From an uncultured Collinsella sp. (GTDB lineage: Bacteria > Actinomycetota > Coriobacteriia > Coriobacteriales > Coriobacteriaceae), in NCBI GenBank assembly GCA_934654515.1, contig CAKUGA010000053.1, positions 1 to 8,539 on the forward strand: a DNA stretch of 8,539 nucleotides, in the 5' to 3' direction. The position numbers and the translations under genes were made by a program. The notes under the pieces are model-generated. The model was not told the DNA's origin, searched no databases, and saw only the letters and a list, made by a program, of their open reading frames with translations. Shown here piece after piece: positions 1 through 5,366 of this stretch. The number at the start of each line of letters is the position of its first letter. The stretch's first letter is position 1.

Positions 1-35
1 GTCTTCAGACGCGGCACATACTTCTCTTCTGCCAT
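1..35 (-). CDS. N-terminal fragment of an unidentified protein, cut by left edge
   Basis: An ATG at 35-33 on the minus strand follows a good ribosome binding site (AAGGAG at 47-42, 6-nt spacing). The frame stays open to the window edge and gives MAEEKYVPRLK plus a partial codon. Only 11 full residues are visible, so no function can be assigned. From memory the peptide resembles the start of actinobacterial ribosomal protein L5 (rplE). However, the region upstream holds repeats and no rplX, which normally precedes rplE, so that identification is weak. A candidate promoter lies about 140 nt upstream, so the gene is probably transcribed separately from the xdhC-like gene behind it. The start call is fairly secure; the identity is not. 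Confidence 0.6.
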   Translation of the reverse strand, partial: MAEEKYVPRLK

Positions 36-41
36 TGTTCA

Positions 42-47
42 CTCCTT
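42..47 (-). promoter_or_regulatory. Ribosome binding site of the left-edge gene
   Basis: AAGGAG on the minus strand, six nucleotides before the ATG at 35-33. It is the main evidence that a gene starts here, because only 11 codons are visible. Confidence 0.65.
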
Positions 48-172
48 CTTGGGGTTTTAAGCACGGGGCGTGGCCACAGTGGGTTGTCCTCGTGCCTCCT
101 GGCTGCATCCGCGCCGCTCATGGCATTTTGCGGTTTGGACTCGACGCAGCAGGAGCCGACAAAACAATCGGT

Positions 173-201
173 ACTATACGCGCATTGGGTGCGTATTTCC
201 A
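173..201 (-). promoter_or_regulatory. Candidate sigma70-type promoter for the left-edge gene
   Basis: On the minus strand a -35-like TGGAAA (201-196, 4 of 6 to consensus) is followed after exactly 17 nt by TATAGT (178-173, 5 of 6 to TATAAT). Transcription would start near 166 and leave a leader of about 130 nt before the ATG at 35. This is consensus matching by eye only. The surroundings are locally less GC-rich, which fits a promoter. Confidence 0.35.
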
Positions 202-262
202 GAAAAACCTCGTCTGCCTGCACAACTCCACAACTCCCCCGCACAAATGGGTCCCCAAAAGC

Positions 263-329
263 AGTTGCGGTGAAATAGTTCCTGGCTGACCGCCCGTCGG
301 GCTCATCTAGGAACTATTTCACCGCAACT
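263..329. repeat. Perfect 21-bp inverted repeat with nested inner hairpin
   Basis: The arms at 263-283 and 309-329 are exact reverse complements over 21 bp and enclose a 25-nt loop. The loop contains a further small stem (GCCC 292-295 with GGGC 299-302) flanked by TGA/TCA (287-289 with 303-305). In the minus-strand direction, downstream of the xdhC-like gene, the structure is followed by GCTTTT, so it could end minus-strand transcripts. The long stem and the second arm copy at 422-457 look more like a dispersed intergenic repeat or miniature mobile element than an ordinary terminator. Confidence 0.8.
293..328 (+). repeat. Direct repeat copy 1 (right half of the inverted repeat)
   Basis: This 36-nt segment recurs at 422-457 with two substitutions (G to A at the seventh base, C to T at the eleventh). 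It includes part of the loop and almost the whole right arm of the 263-329 hairpin. The high identity between copies suggests recent duplication or constraint. Confidence 0.8.
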
Positions 330-359
330 TAGGTGGTCCAAGGTGACAGAGAAACGAGG

Positions 360-420
360 GTGGATTTTCGGACGCATGAGAGTGGATTATCGGACGCATG
401 ACGAACGAGAGTGGATTTTC
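360..420 (+). repeat. Short tandem array of GTGGATT-type units
   Basis: GTGGATTTTCGGACGCATGA (360-379) is followed by a near-identical unit, GTGGATTATCGGACGCATGA (382-401), with one substitution. A third, partial unit (GTGGATTTTC, 411-420) leads straight into the second arm copy at 422. The bases before units one and three are also alike (AACGAGGG and AACGAGAG). Unit starts are 22 and 29 nt apart. Function is unknown. Confidence 0.7.
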
Positions 421-421
421 T

Positions 422-457
422 CCCGTCAGGCTTATCTAGGAACTATTTCACCGCAAC
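422..457 (+). repeat. Direct repeat copy 2, a solo arm without its partner
   Basis: This segment matches 293-328 at 34 of 36 positions but has no adjacent left arm. Its bases 438-457 are an exact reverse complement of 264-283, so the distant left arm could pair with either copy. It ends 18 nt beyond the stop codon of the xdhC-like gene. Confidence 0.75.
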
Positions 458-475
458 ATATTGATGGGGATGCGA

Positions 476-1519
476 TTAGCGCTTACGGGGGACGAGTTTG
501 GTGCGGCGCAGGTGGATCATCTCGGCGGCGATGGAGATGGCGATCTCCTCGGGGTCCTCGGCCTCGATGGCAACGCCGATCGGCAGATGCAGCTCGTCGA
601 TCTGCTCCTGCGTAAAGCCCTCCTGCTCCAGGCGGGCCCGCACAAAGGCAGTCTTGCGACGCGAGCCCAAGCAGCCCAGATAGGCGGGCTTGGCGCGCAT
701 GGCCTGGATCACCACGTCGATATCGGATTTGTGGCCCGCCGTGGCAACGACCACTAAGTCGCGTGGGCCGATGGGGCACTGCTCGTCCAGGTTCTTGTAA
801 TCGACCATGCGACGGTCGTAGACGCCGGGCACCCATTCGGGCGTCAGCGTGCCGGGGCGGTCGTCGCAGGCTACGACGGCAAAGCCCGCCGCCGTCAGCA
901 CGCGCGCCGTCGCGGCACCCACGTGCCCACAGCCAAAGATATAGGTCAGGCCCTCGGGGCAGAGCGTCTCGATGTGCGCCGCAGGGATCTCGGAGGCCGC
1001 GTTGGTGTAGGTGACCTTACTCCCCTCCTCCACCAGCGAAAGCTCGGGGCAGCCGACAATGGTATGGCGAGATGCCTCGCCATGGTACTCGGCCACATCA
1101 CCCTCGAGCGCGCTCGTGACAAACGGCTCAAAGTCGATGACAAAGTCACCGATGCGTCGATACGCCAAGACGTCGGCAATCTCCTGGAACAAGGACGCCT
1201 GCGATGCATTCAAGTGCAGATAGCACAGGCAGATGGCTCCGCCGCAGATCATACCGGTATCGGAGTTCTCGCCGCCCATGGTGTAGCGGACCAGACGCGA
1301 CTGCCCCGCGCCCAGCAGCTCGCGAGCTTCATCGAGTGCAAAAAGCTCAATCTTGCCGCCACCGATGGTGCCCGCCTGGCTGCCATCGGCAAAGACGGCC
1401 ATCCAAGCACCCACGCCACGCGGCGACGACCCTGCCGTGCCGGCCACGACCACGAGCTCGCACGTCTTGCTAGCCTTCAGAGCGCCAAGCGCCGCATTCA
1501 CAACATCGAGCTTTTCCAT
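476..1519 (-). CDS. XdhC/CoxI-family molybdenum hydroxylase maturation protein
   Basis: The predicted 347-aa protein has the two-domain layout of the XdhC/CoxI family, which binds molybdenum cofactor and supports its sulfuration and insertion into xanthine dehydrogenase-type enzymes. The N-terminal domain shows GSSPRGVGAWM (30-40), GTIGGGKIE (50-58) and MICGG (90-94) with the conserved cysteine. The C-terminal Rossmann domain shows IFGCGHVG (194-201), an acidic DDR (219-221), ATAGHKSD (249-256), LGCLGSRRK (271-279) and a PIG...PEEIA block from 303. The start follows AGGAAG with short spacing, and this site overlaps the stop of yqeB only 9 nt upstream, so the two genes are probably co-translated. 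From memory, E. coli YqeB carries a domain like this fused to the product of the next gene. No Mo hydroxylase subunit lies nearby to show the client. Family assignment is secure; the partner enzyme is inferred. Confidence 0.9.
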   Translation of the reverse strand: MEKLDVVNAALGALKASKTCELVVVAGTAGSSPRGVGAWMAVFADGSQAGTIGGGKIELFALDEARELLGAGQSRLVRYTMGGENSDTGMICGGAICLCYLHLNASQASLFQEIADVLAYRRIGDFVIDFEPFVTSALEGDVAEYHGEASRHTIVGCPELSLVEEGSKVTYTNAASEIPAAHIETLCPEGLTYIFGCGHVGAATARVLTAAGFAVVACDDRPGTLTPEWVPGVYDRRMVDYKNLDEQCPIGPRDLVVVATAGHKSDIDVVIQAMRAKPAYLGCLGSRRKTAFVRARLEQEGFTQEQIDELHLPIGVAIEAEDPEEIAISIAAEMIHLRRTKLVPRKR

Positions 1520-1528
1520 CGTCGCTTC

Positions 1529-2323
1529 CTATCCCCTAAAAACATCGGTGAGCATGGCGAGTGCCTCGAGCACGCCGCCGCCGACCGACGTCGCCTTGTC
1601 CGAAATATAGTTGATATAGCTGGCATCGCCGCGGGGGTCGACGTCTGCACATTTAAAGCCCTCGGTCACCTGAACGCCGTCGGCCAAAAGGCCGCGCAAG
1701 CAGCCGTCAATCTGCGTGACCATGGGAGTATCACCCGCATACCCGACACACTCGCCGGCACTCACGATGTCGCCGATCGCGCGGTCGGACCTAAACACGC
1801 CGGCGGCGGGGCTGTGGATAACGCGCTCCTTGCCATAGCCGGCGATGACACCCGGCACGCCCGTATTGGGCTGGGGCGAGCCCTGGGTGATGACGCGGCC
1901 GAGAAAATGACCGCGCATGGTCTCAACCACGGCGTCGCAATCGACCGGCGCGGTAAAGCCCGGCCCCACGGCGATGACGACAGGCGCCATATCGCGTGTG
2001 GTGCCCAAGTTGCGCTTGGCCAGAATCGCGTCGACCACGGCAGCGGGTTTCAGTTCGTCGAGCATCTTGGCCTGGTGGTCTACCACGACGGCGACGTCTC
2101 CGGCCTCGGTAATTGCGAGCGCCTCTGCCGGCGTCTGCGCCAAGCGAGCGCGAATGCCCTCGACCTGGACCTCGCCCAGGCGAATGGCCTCGCAAAAACT
2201 GATTGTGCGACGGATGCACGTGGGGACCGCGATATCGGCCATAACAACCGACACGCCGGCGCGCACCAAGCGAGCGGCGACGCCCGTGGCGATATCGCCG
2301 GCGCCGCGAACATAAACGAGCAT
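1529..2323 (-). CDS. yqeB: YqeB (EF2563-type) SDMH accessory protein
   Basis: The predicted 264-aa protein matches the EF2563/YqeB family, an accessory protein of selenium-dependent molybdenum hydroxylases whose biochemical role is not settled. The signatures are RGAGDIATGVAARLVRAG (6-23), which looks like a dinucleotide-binding turn, VDAILAKRNLGT (97-108), GPGFTA (120-125), NTGVPG (153-158), DVDPRGD (227-233) and a VGGGVLEA block near 247-254. The length fits a stand-alone family member of about 260 aa. It corresponds to the C-terminal half of E. coli YqeB as I recall that protein. The ATG at 2323 is preceded by GGGAGG at about 10-nt spacing. The gene heads a two-gene unit with the xdhC-like gene and is divergent from yqeC across a 102-bp shared promoter region. 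Confidence 0.9.
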   Translation of the reverse strand: MLVYVRGAGDIATGVAARLVRAGVSVVMADIAVPTCIRRTISFCEAIRLGEVQVEGIRARLAQTPAEALAITEAGDVAVVVDHQAKMLDELKPAAVVDAILAKRNLGTTRDMAPVVIAVGPGFTAPVDCDAVVETMRGHFLGRVITQGSPQPNTGVPGVIAGYGKERVIHSPAAGVFRSDRAIGDIVSAGECVGYAGDTPMVTQIDGCLRGLLADGVQVTEGFKCADVDPRGDASYINYISDKATSVGGGVLEALAMLTDVFRG

Positions 2324-2425
2324 TCCCGGGGCACCTCCCTGTGCTACGGTTTGAGCAGAGCAAAAGCGGTTCGACCGCTACTCTGATGATTATTTATTAT
2401 CACAGTATTATACGGCGGTGAACAG
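2324..2425. promoter_or_regulatory. Divergent promoter region yqeB/yqeC with AT-rich core
   Basis: This 102-bp gap between divergent starts holds the only strongly AT-rich stretch nearby (about 2385-2412). On the minus strand it contains an exact TATAAT (2412-2407). On the plus strand TATTAT (2406-2411) overlaps it. Neither has a good -35 match at ideal spacing, so activation by a regulator is plausible. If TATTAT serves yqeC, its leader would be only several nucleotides long. The yqeC ribosome binding site is weak (GGCGGTGA before ACAGATG). Confidence 0.55.
2356..2385. promoter_or_regulatory. Nested dyad in the divergent promoter, possible operator
   Basis: A perfect inner inverted repeat, AGCGGT-TCG-ACCGCT (2365-2379), is framed by an outer pair, CAGAG (2356-2360) and CTCTG (2381-2385). 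It lies between the AT-rich promoter core and the yqeB start, so it would fall in the yqeB leader or just upstream of the yqeC promoter. Symmetry of this kind suits a dimeric repressor or an RNA hairpin in the yqeB leader; the sequence alone does not decide between them. Confidence 0.45.
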
Positions 2426-3160
2426 ATGGAAACGGTCAGCGGAAACCTTGCCTCGGCGCTCAAGATCGAGCCGGGGGTTACCGCGATTATCGGCAGTGGC
2501 GGCAAGTCGACCCTGCTGCGCGCGTTGGGACTCGAGCTCATGCGCGCGGGCGGCAGGGTGCTCATCTGTACCACCACGCACATGTTTCCCGTCGCCGGCG
2601 TGCCGTGGGACGGGTCGAGCCGTCGCCTGGGCGCCGTGCCCTGGAAACCGGGCGCCTCGCATGTCCCCGGCTGTACCTGCGAGGCCTGTACGGGCATGAG
2701 TCGCGGAAGCATCTGCCAGACGGGAAGCTTAGACCACCAGACGGGCAAGCTCTCCTCCCCCGCCGAGCCGCTCGACGGGCTGGCGCAACGCTTTGACTTC
2801 GTCCTGGCCGAGGCGGACGGCAGCAAGCGACTCCCGCTCAAGGCGCATGCCTCGTGGGAGCCGGTCGTTCCCGCCGGCACGCCCAACGTCGTCTGGGTTG
2901 TCGGTGCTTCGGGGTTCGGCAGACCCATCAGCGAGGCTGTCCACCGCCCCGAGCTCTTCTGCGAGCGCTGCGGCTGCGAGCTCACCGACATCGCCACCCC
3001 CGAGCGCGTCGCACAGGTGCTCAATGCCGAGTTACAGATGCTGAACCTCATCAGCGCACGCGTCATGCTCAACCAAGTCGACACGCTCAGCGACCCATCG
3101 ACAGCCGATCGCTTCGAAGCGGCCCTCGGCCGCCCCATCATCGCCACCAAGCTCAAATGA
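2426..3160 (+). CDS. yqeC: YqeC-family SDMH accessory protein with P-loop
   Basis: The predicted 244-aa protein belongs to the YqeC family, a putative nucleotide-binding accessory factor of selenium-dependent molybdenum hydroxylases. A Walker A-like GSGGKST (23-29) sits near the N-terminus, followed by TTTHMF (49-54). The family hallmark EADGSKRLPLKA (129-140) and an NQVD (206-209), reminiscent of the base-specifying NKxD of G-proteins, come later. The length is normal for the family. Two cysteine clusters stand out: C83, C85, C88 and C97, and then C179, C182 and C184; together they could bind a metal. It is the only plus-strand gene here, divergent from yqeB and convergent with hyuA, and its stop codon lies inside the terminator stem. 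The family call is strong, but the molecular function is unknown even for the family. Confidence 0.88.
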   Translation: METVSGNLASALKIEPGVTAIIGSGGKSTLLRALGLELMRAGGRVLICTTTHMFPVAGVPWDGSSRRLGAVPWKPGASHVPGCTCEACTGMSRGSICQTGSLDHQTGKLSSPAEPLDGLAQRFDFVLAEADGSKRLPLKAHASWEPVVPAGTPNVVWVVGASGFGRPISEAVHRPELFCERCGCELTDIATPERVAQVLNAELQMLNLISARVMLNQVDTLSDPSTADRFEAALGRPIIATKLK

Positions 3161-3194
3161 TCCGCCGAGGGCTGCCCCCAGCGGATCATCTTTT
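3157..3194 (+). terminator. Rho-independent terminator of yqeC, possibly bidirectional
   Basis: A perfect 9-bp stem pairs ATGATCCGC (3157-3165) with GCGGATCAT (3181-3189). The interior is GC-rich with a GGG/CCC inner pairing, and the stem is followed by CTTTT on the plus strand. The yqeC stop codon (3158-3160) forms part of the stem. Read on the minus strand the hairpin begins just past the hyuA stop (3200-3198), follows an AAAAG run and is trailed by ATTTG. It could therefore also stop the catabolic transcript, less efficiently. Confidence 0.75.
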
Positions 3195-3197
3195 CTG

Positions 3198-4565
3198 CTA
3201 GCGCGGGACGTAGCAGCCGGGCTGGGCTCCGGTGGGCTCGCCGTCGCGTGCCGCCAGCACGCCGTTCACAAACACGGCCTTGGCGCGGCCATGCGCCTCA
3301 AAGCCCTCGAGCGGCGTGTAGTCCACGGCCTGATGCTGCGTCGCGGCGCTGATCGTCCAACGCGCGCACGGATCCCACACGCACACGTCGGCATCGGCGC
3401 CCTCGGCAAGACAGCCCTTGCGCGGATACATGCCAAAAACGCGCGCCGGATTCTCGCTCATCAAGCGGCACAGGTCCTCGGGGCCCAGCTGTCCCTCAAA
3501 GCTCGTGGCAATCGCGACGGGGCGATGCTCCACGCCGGGCCCGCCGTTGGGAATCGCGCGAAAATCGTCGCGCCCGCGGTCCTTTTGCCCGTGCAAGTTA
3601 AAGCTGCAGTGGTCGGTGGCGATGGTATCGATCTCGCCGGCCACAAGCGCCTCGCGCAGCGCGGCGCGGTCGCCAGCATGGCGCAGCGGCGGGCTCATCA
3701 CATACTTGGCACCCGCAAAGCCGTCCTCGCCCTGCTCCAAGTAGCACGTATCGTCGAGCATCAGATACTGAGGGCAGGTCTCGACATAGATATTCTTTTG
3801 TCCGCGCGCCTTGGCCGCACGGATGGCCTCGAGTCCCAGCTTGGTCGAAAGGTGAACCACGTTGACCGGCGCATCGCCGGCCAAGTGCGCCAGATACAGC
3901 AGGCGGCTCACGGCCTCGGCCTCGCACACATCCGGACGGCTGAGCGCATGTCCCTCGGGCCCGTGGATACCCTGCTCAAACACGCGCTTCTGCAGCTCAT
4001 TCACCAGCGTACCGTTCTCGCAATGCACGCACAGTATGCCGCCAATACGTTTGAGCTCCTCGAGCACCTCGAGCGTCTCGGCATCGTCCAGGCGCAGATG
4101 ATCGTAGGCAAAGTAGGTCTTGAACGACGATACGCCCGCCTCGCGCATGGTCGAAAGGTCGGCGCGGTTGCGCTCGTTCCACTCGGCGAGTGCCATATGA
4201 AAGGCGTAGTTGGCCGTGCAGGTTCCGTCGGCGCGGCGATGCCATTCGGCCAAGGCATCGGGCATGGTCACGCCGCGATCGGCCGTGGCGTAGTCCACAA
4301 TGGTCGTCGTACCGCCGCAGGCAGCCGCACGCGTACCGGTCTCAAAGCTATCGGCTGTCCAATCCATGCCGGTCCAGCACTGCATGTGCGTGTGGCCGTC
4401 GATAAAGCCGGGAAACACCCAGCAGCCCGCGGCATCCTCGACGGTATCGCCCTCGGCCGGCTCAATCGCCGCGGCAATCCGCACGATCTTATCGCCATCC
4501 ATGGCAAGATCGGCGCGGCGAAGCCCCTGGGGCGTCACGAGCGCGCCGTTTTTGATGATGATCAT
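3198..4565 (-). CDS. hyuA: Dihydropyrimidinase-like cyclic amidohydrolase (HyuA/YgeZ)
   Basis: The predicted 455-aa cytosolic enzyme is of the dihydropyrimidinase/hydantoinase type, which opens cyclic amide rings to give N-carbamoyl or ureido products. The binuclear metal site is complete: DGHTH (56-60, ligands H58 and H60), the lysine that becomes carboxylated in SSFKTYF (K149), VHCEN (H181), VVHLS (H238) and ATDHC (D318). IPNGGPGVEHR (338-348) is the substrate-side loop seen in this family. The length is normal. The start follows AAGGAG at 5-nt spacing, which overlaps the mocA stop, so the pair is probably co-translated. In this gene neighbourhood the likely substrate is a ring intermediate of purine or urate breakdown rather than dihydrouracil; that is inference from context. 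The symbol follows the E. coli ygeZ/hyuA homologue. Confidence 0.92.
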   Translation of the reverse strand: MIIIKNGALVTPQGLRRADLAMDGDKIVRIAAAIEPAEGDTVEDAAGCWVFPGFIDGHTHMQCWTGMDWTADSFETGTRAAACGGTTTIVDYATADRGVTMPDALAEWHRRADGTCTANYAFHMALAEWNERNRADLSTMREAGVSSFKTYFAYDHLRLDDAETLEVLEELKRIGGILCVHCENGTLVNELQKRVFEQGIHGPEGHALSRPDVCEAEAVSRLLYLAHLAGDAPVNVVHLSTKLGLEAIRAAKARGQKNIYVETCPQYLMLDDTCYLEQGEDGFAGAKYVMSPPLRHAGDRAALREALVAGEIDTIATDHCSFNLHGQKDRGRDDFRAIPNGGPGVEHRPVAIATSFEGQLGPEDLCRLMSENPARVFGMYPRKGCLAEGADADVCVWDPCARWTISAATQHQAVDYTPLEGFEAHGRAKAVFVNGVLAARDGEPTGAQPGCYVPR

Positions 4566-4574
4566 AATTGCTCC

Positions 4575-5189
4575 TTATTGGTTGATGCAGTTGGCCACGC
4601 GATCAAAATACGAGCAGGCGACGATATGCTCCGTTATGCGTCGCTGTCCCTTGGCGGTATCGACATCCCACAGCTCGTAGGCACGCGCCTCGACCAGCAC
4701 CACGTCGGTACGATCCTTGAGGACCGAACCGCCGCCGTCCTTGCCTTCGAGACACATAAGTGCATCGAACAGTTCCGCCGGAAAGAGCACCGGGCTCGAA
4801 GGCTCACCGTTGCACGCAAGACGCACCGGATGCTTGCGGCCACGCTCGTCAAATGCACGAACCATGGCATCAAAAGAATCCGAGCTCACGAGCGGCTGGT
4901 CGCCCGGCAAATAGAGGCAACCTTTCCAGTTGCGTTCGGCTCCCCAGGCAAGGCCGGCACGTACGCTCTCGCTCCTCAACGTGCCATCGTGCAGCACGCA
5001 CGGGCAATGCTTGTCCTCGCAAATCTGAGCGACCTCGGGCCAACGCGTCGAAACCACAACATCAAAGTCCCGGGGAACCGAATCGATGGTCCGGGCAATC
5101 AGCGGCTCGCCATAGATATCGGCAAGCATCTTGTTGGAGCCAAACCGCTTGCCCTCGCCCGAAGCCATAATGACGCAACCGAGTTTCAT
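4575..5189 (-). CDS. mocA: MocA/YgfJ-type molybdenum cofactor nucleotidyltransferase
   Basis: The predicted 204-aa protein has the MobA-like NTP transferase fold. MASGEGKRFGSNK (8-20) is the nucleotide-binding signature, GDQP (96-99) carries the metal-binding aspartate, SPVLFP (122-127) and GKDGGG (139-144) line the cofactor pocket, and DVDTA (175-179) matches the late DIDT-type motif. MocA-type enzymes transfer CMP to molybdopterin for xanthine dehydrogenase-family enzymes. Here the SDMH context points to the YgfJ branch, so the exact nucleotide is unproven. I chose the start at 5189 because AAGGGAGG (5206-5199) sits 9 nt upstream and the signature begins a few residues in. A 40-codon in-frame extension to 5309 has no ribosome binding site. 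A 177-nt gap with a hairpin separates the gene from yqeA. Confidence 0.88.
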   Translation of the reverse strand: MKLGCVIMASGEGKRFGSNKMLADIYGEPLIARTIDSVPRDFDVVVSTRWPEVAQICEDKHCPCVLHDGTLRSESVRAGLAWGAERNWKGCLYLPGDQPLVSSDSFDAMVRAFDERGRKHPVRLACNGEPSSPVLFPAELFDALMCLEGKDGGGSVLKDRTDVVLVEARAYELWDVDTAKGQRRITEHIVACSYFDRVANCINQ

Positions 5190-5198
5190 CTCCGCAAA

Positions 5199-5206
5199 CC
5201 TCCCTT
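5199..5206 (-). promoter_or_regulatory. Ribosome binding site that fixes the mocA start
   Basis: AAGGGAGG on the minus strand is 9 nt before the ATG at 5189. It decides for a 204-aa product over the longer 244-codon frame beginning at 5309. Confidence 0.7.
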
Positions 5207-5315
5207 GGCCGCCTTGGGCACCATAGTTGCTATACCCACCATACCAAGCTCGCACTCCGTCGGAACAGGCATGCGCTCGTTTTCCAGCGAACGAACCTTG
5301 GCTCTCCATAGCACA

Positions 5316-5350
5316 AAGGAGGGCACCCCGCGACGCAGGGCACCCTCCTC
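5316..5350 (-). terminator. 15-bp hairpin after yqeA, terminator or processing stem
   Basis: Arms 5349-5335 and 5331-5317 enclose a 3-nt loop (5334-5332). As minus-strand RNA they form an unbroken 15-bp stem in which three positions are G-U pairs; a further G-U pair is possible at 5350/5316. As plus-strand RNA the same positions are mismatches. The structure starts about 17 nt past the yqeA stop. Only a short TTT follows, so it may be a weak terminator, an attenuator or an RNA-stabilising end between yqeA and mocA. Confidence 0.6.
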
Positions 5351-5366
5351 AATGGTGCAGATATGC

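Larger units (their letters stand above)
36..475. other. Gene-free interval with repeats and a candidate promoter
   Basis: No convincing gene lies between the left-edge gene and the stop of the xdhC-like gene. Short open frames exist on both strands but lack a ribosome binding site and any recognisable protein signature. The interval contains a candidate promoter (173-201), a perfect inverted repeat (263-329), three spaced copies of a GTGGATT-type unit (360-420) and a second solo copy of one repeat arm (422-457). A small direct repeat, ACAACTCC, occurs twice in tandem at 222-237. Confidence 0.7.

Noticed and set aside
360..457. Possible small CRISPR array
   Set aside because: Units are short, spacing is irregular (22 and 29 nt), there are no true spacers of constant length, and no cas genes are in the window.
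36..475. tRNA or other structured RNA gene in the gene-free interval
   Set aside because: No cloverleaf, CCA-adjacent acceptor stem or known RNA signature was visible; the only strong structure is the 21-bp inverted repeat.
923..2386. Plus-strand open frame of 487 codons
   Set aside because: It is antisense to the xdhC-like gene and yqeB, whose motifs are clear; no ribosome binding site or domain supports it.
2344..3189. Minus-strand open frame of 281 codons opposite yqeC
   Set aside because: The plus-strand frame has the P-loop and the EADGS...PLKA signature of YqeC; the minus frame has no signature.
3158..3189. UGA stop of yqeC followed by a hairpin, considered as a selenocysteine insertion signal
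   Set aside because: The UGA itself is paired in the stem, a CTTTT run follows, and YqeC is already at family length, so a terminator explains it better. The selenium theme made it worth checking.
5190..5309. 40-residue N-terminal extension of mocA
   Set aside because: It has no ribosome binding site. It is a Gly/Ala-rich translation of the intergenic spacer, and the family signature starts just after the ATG at 5189.
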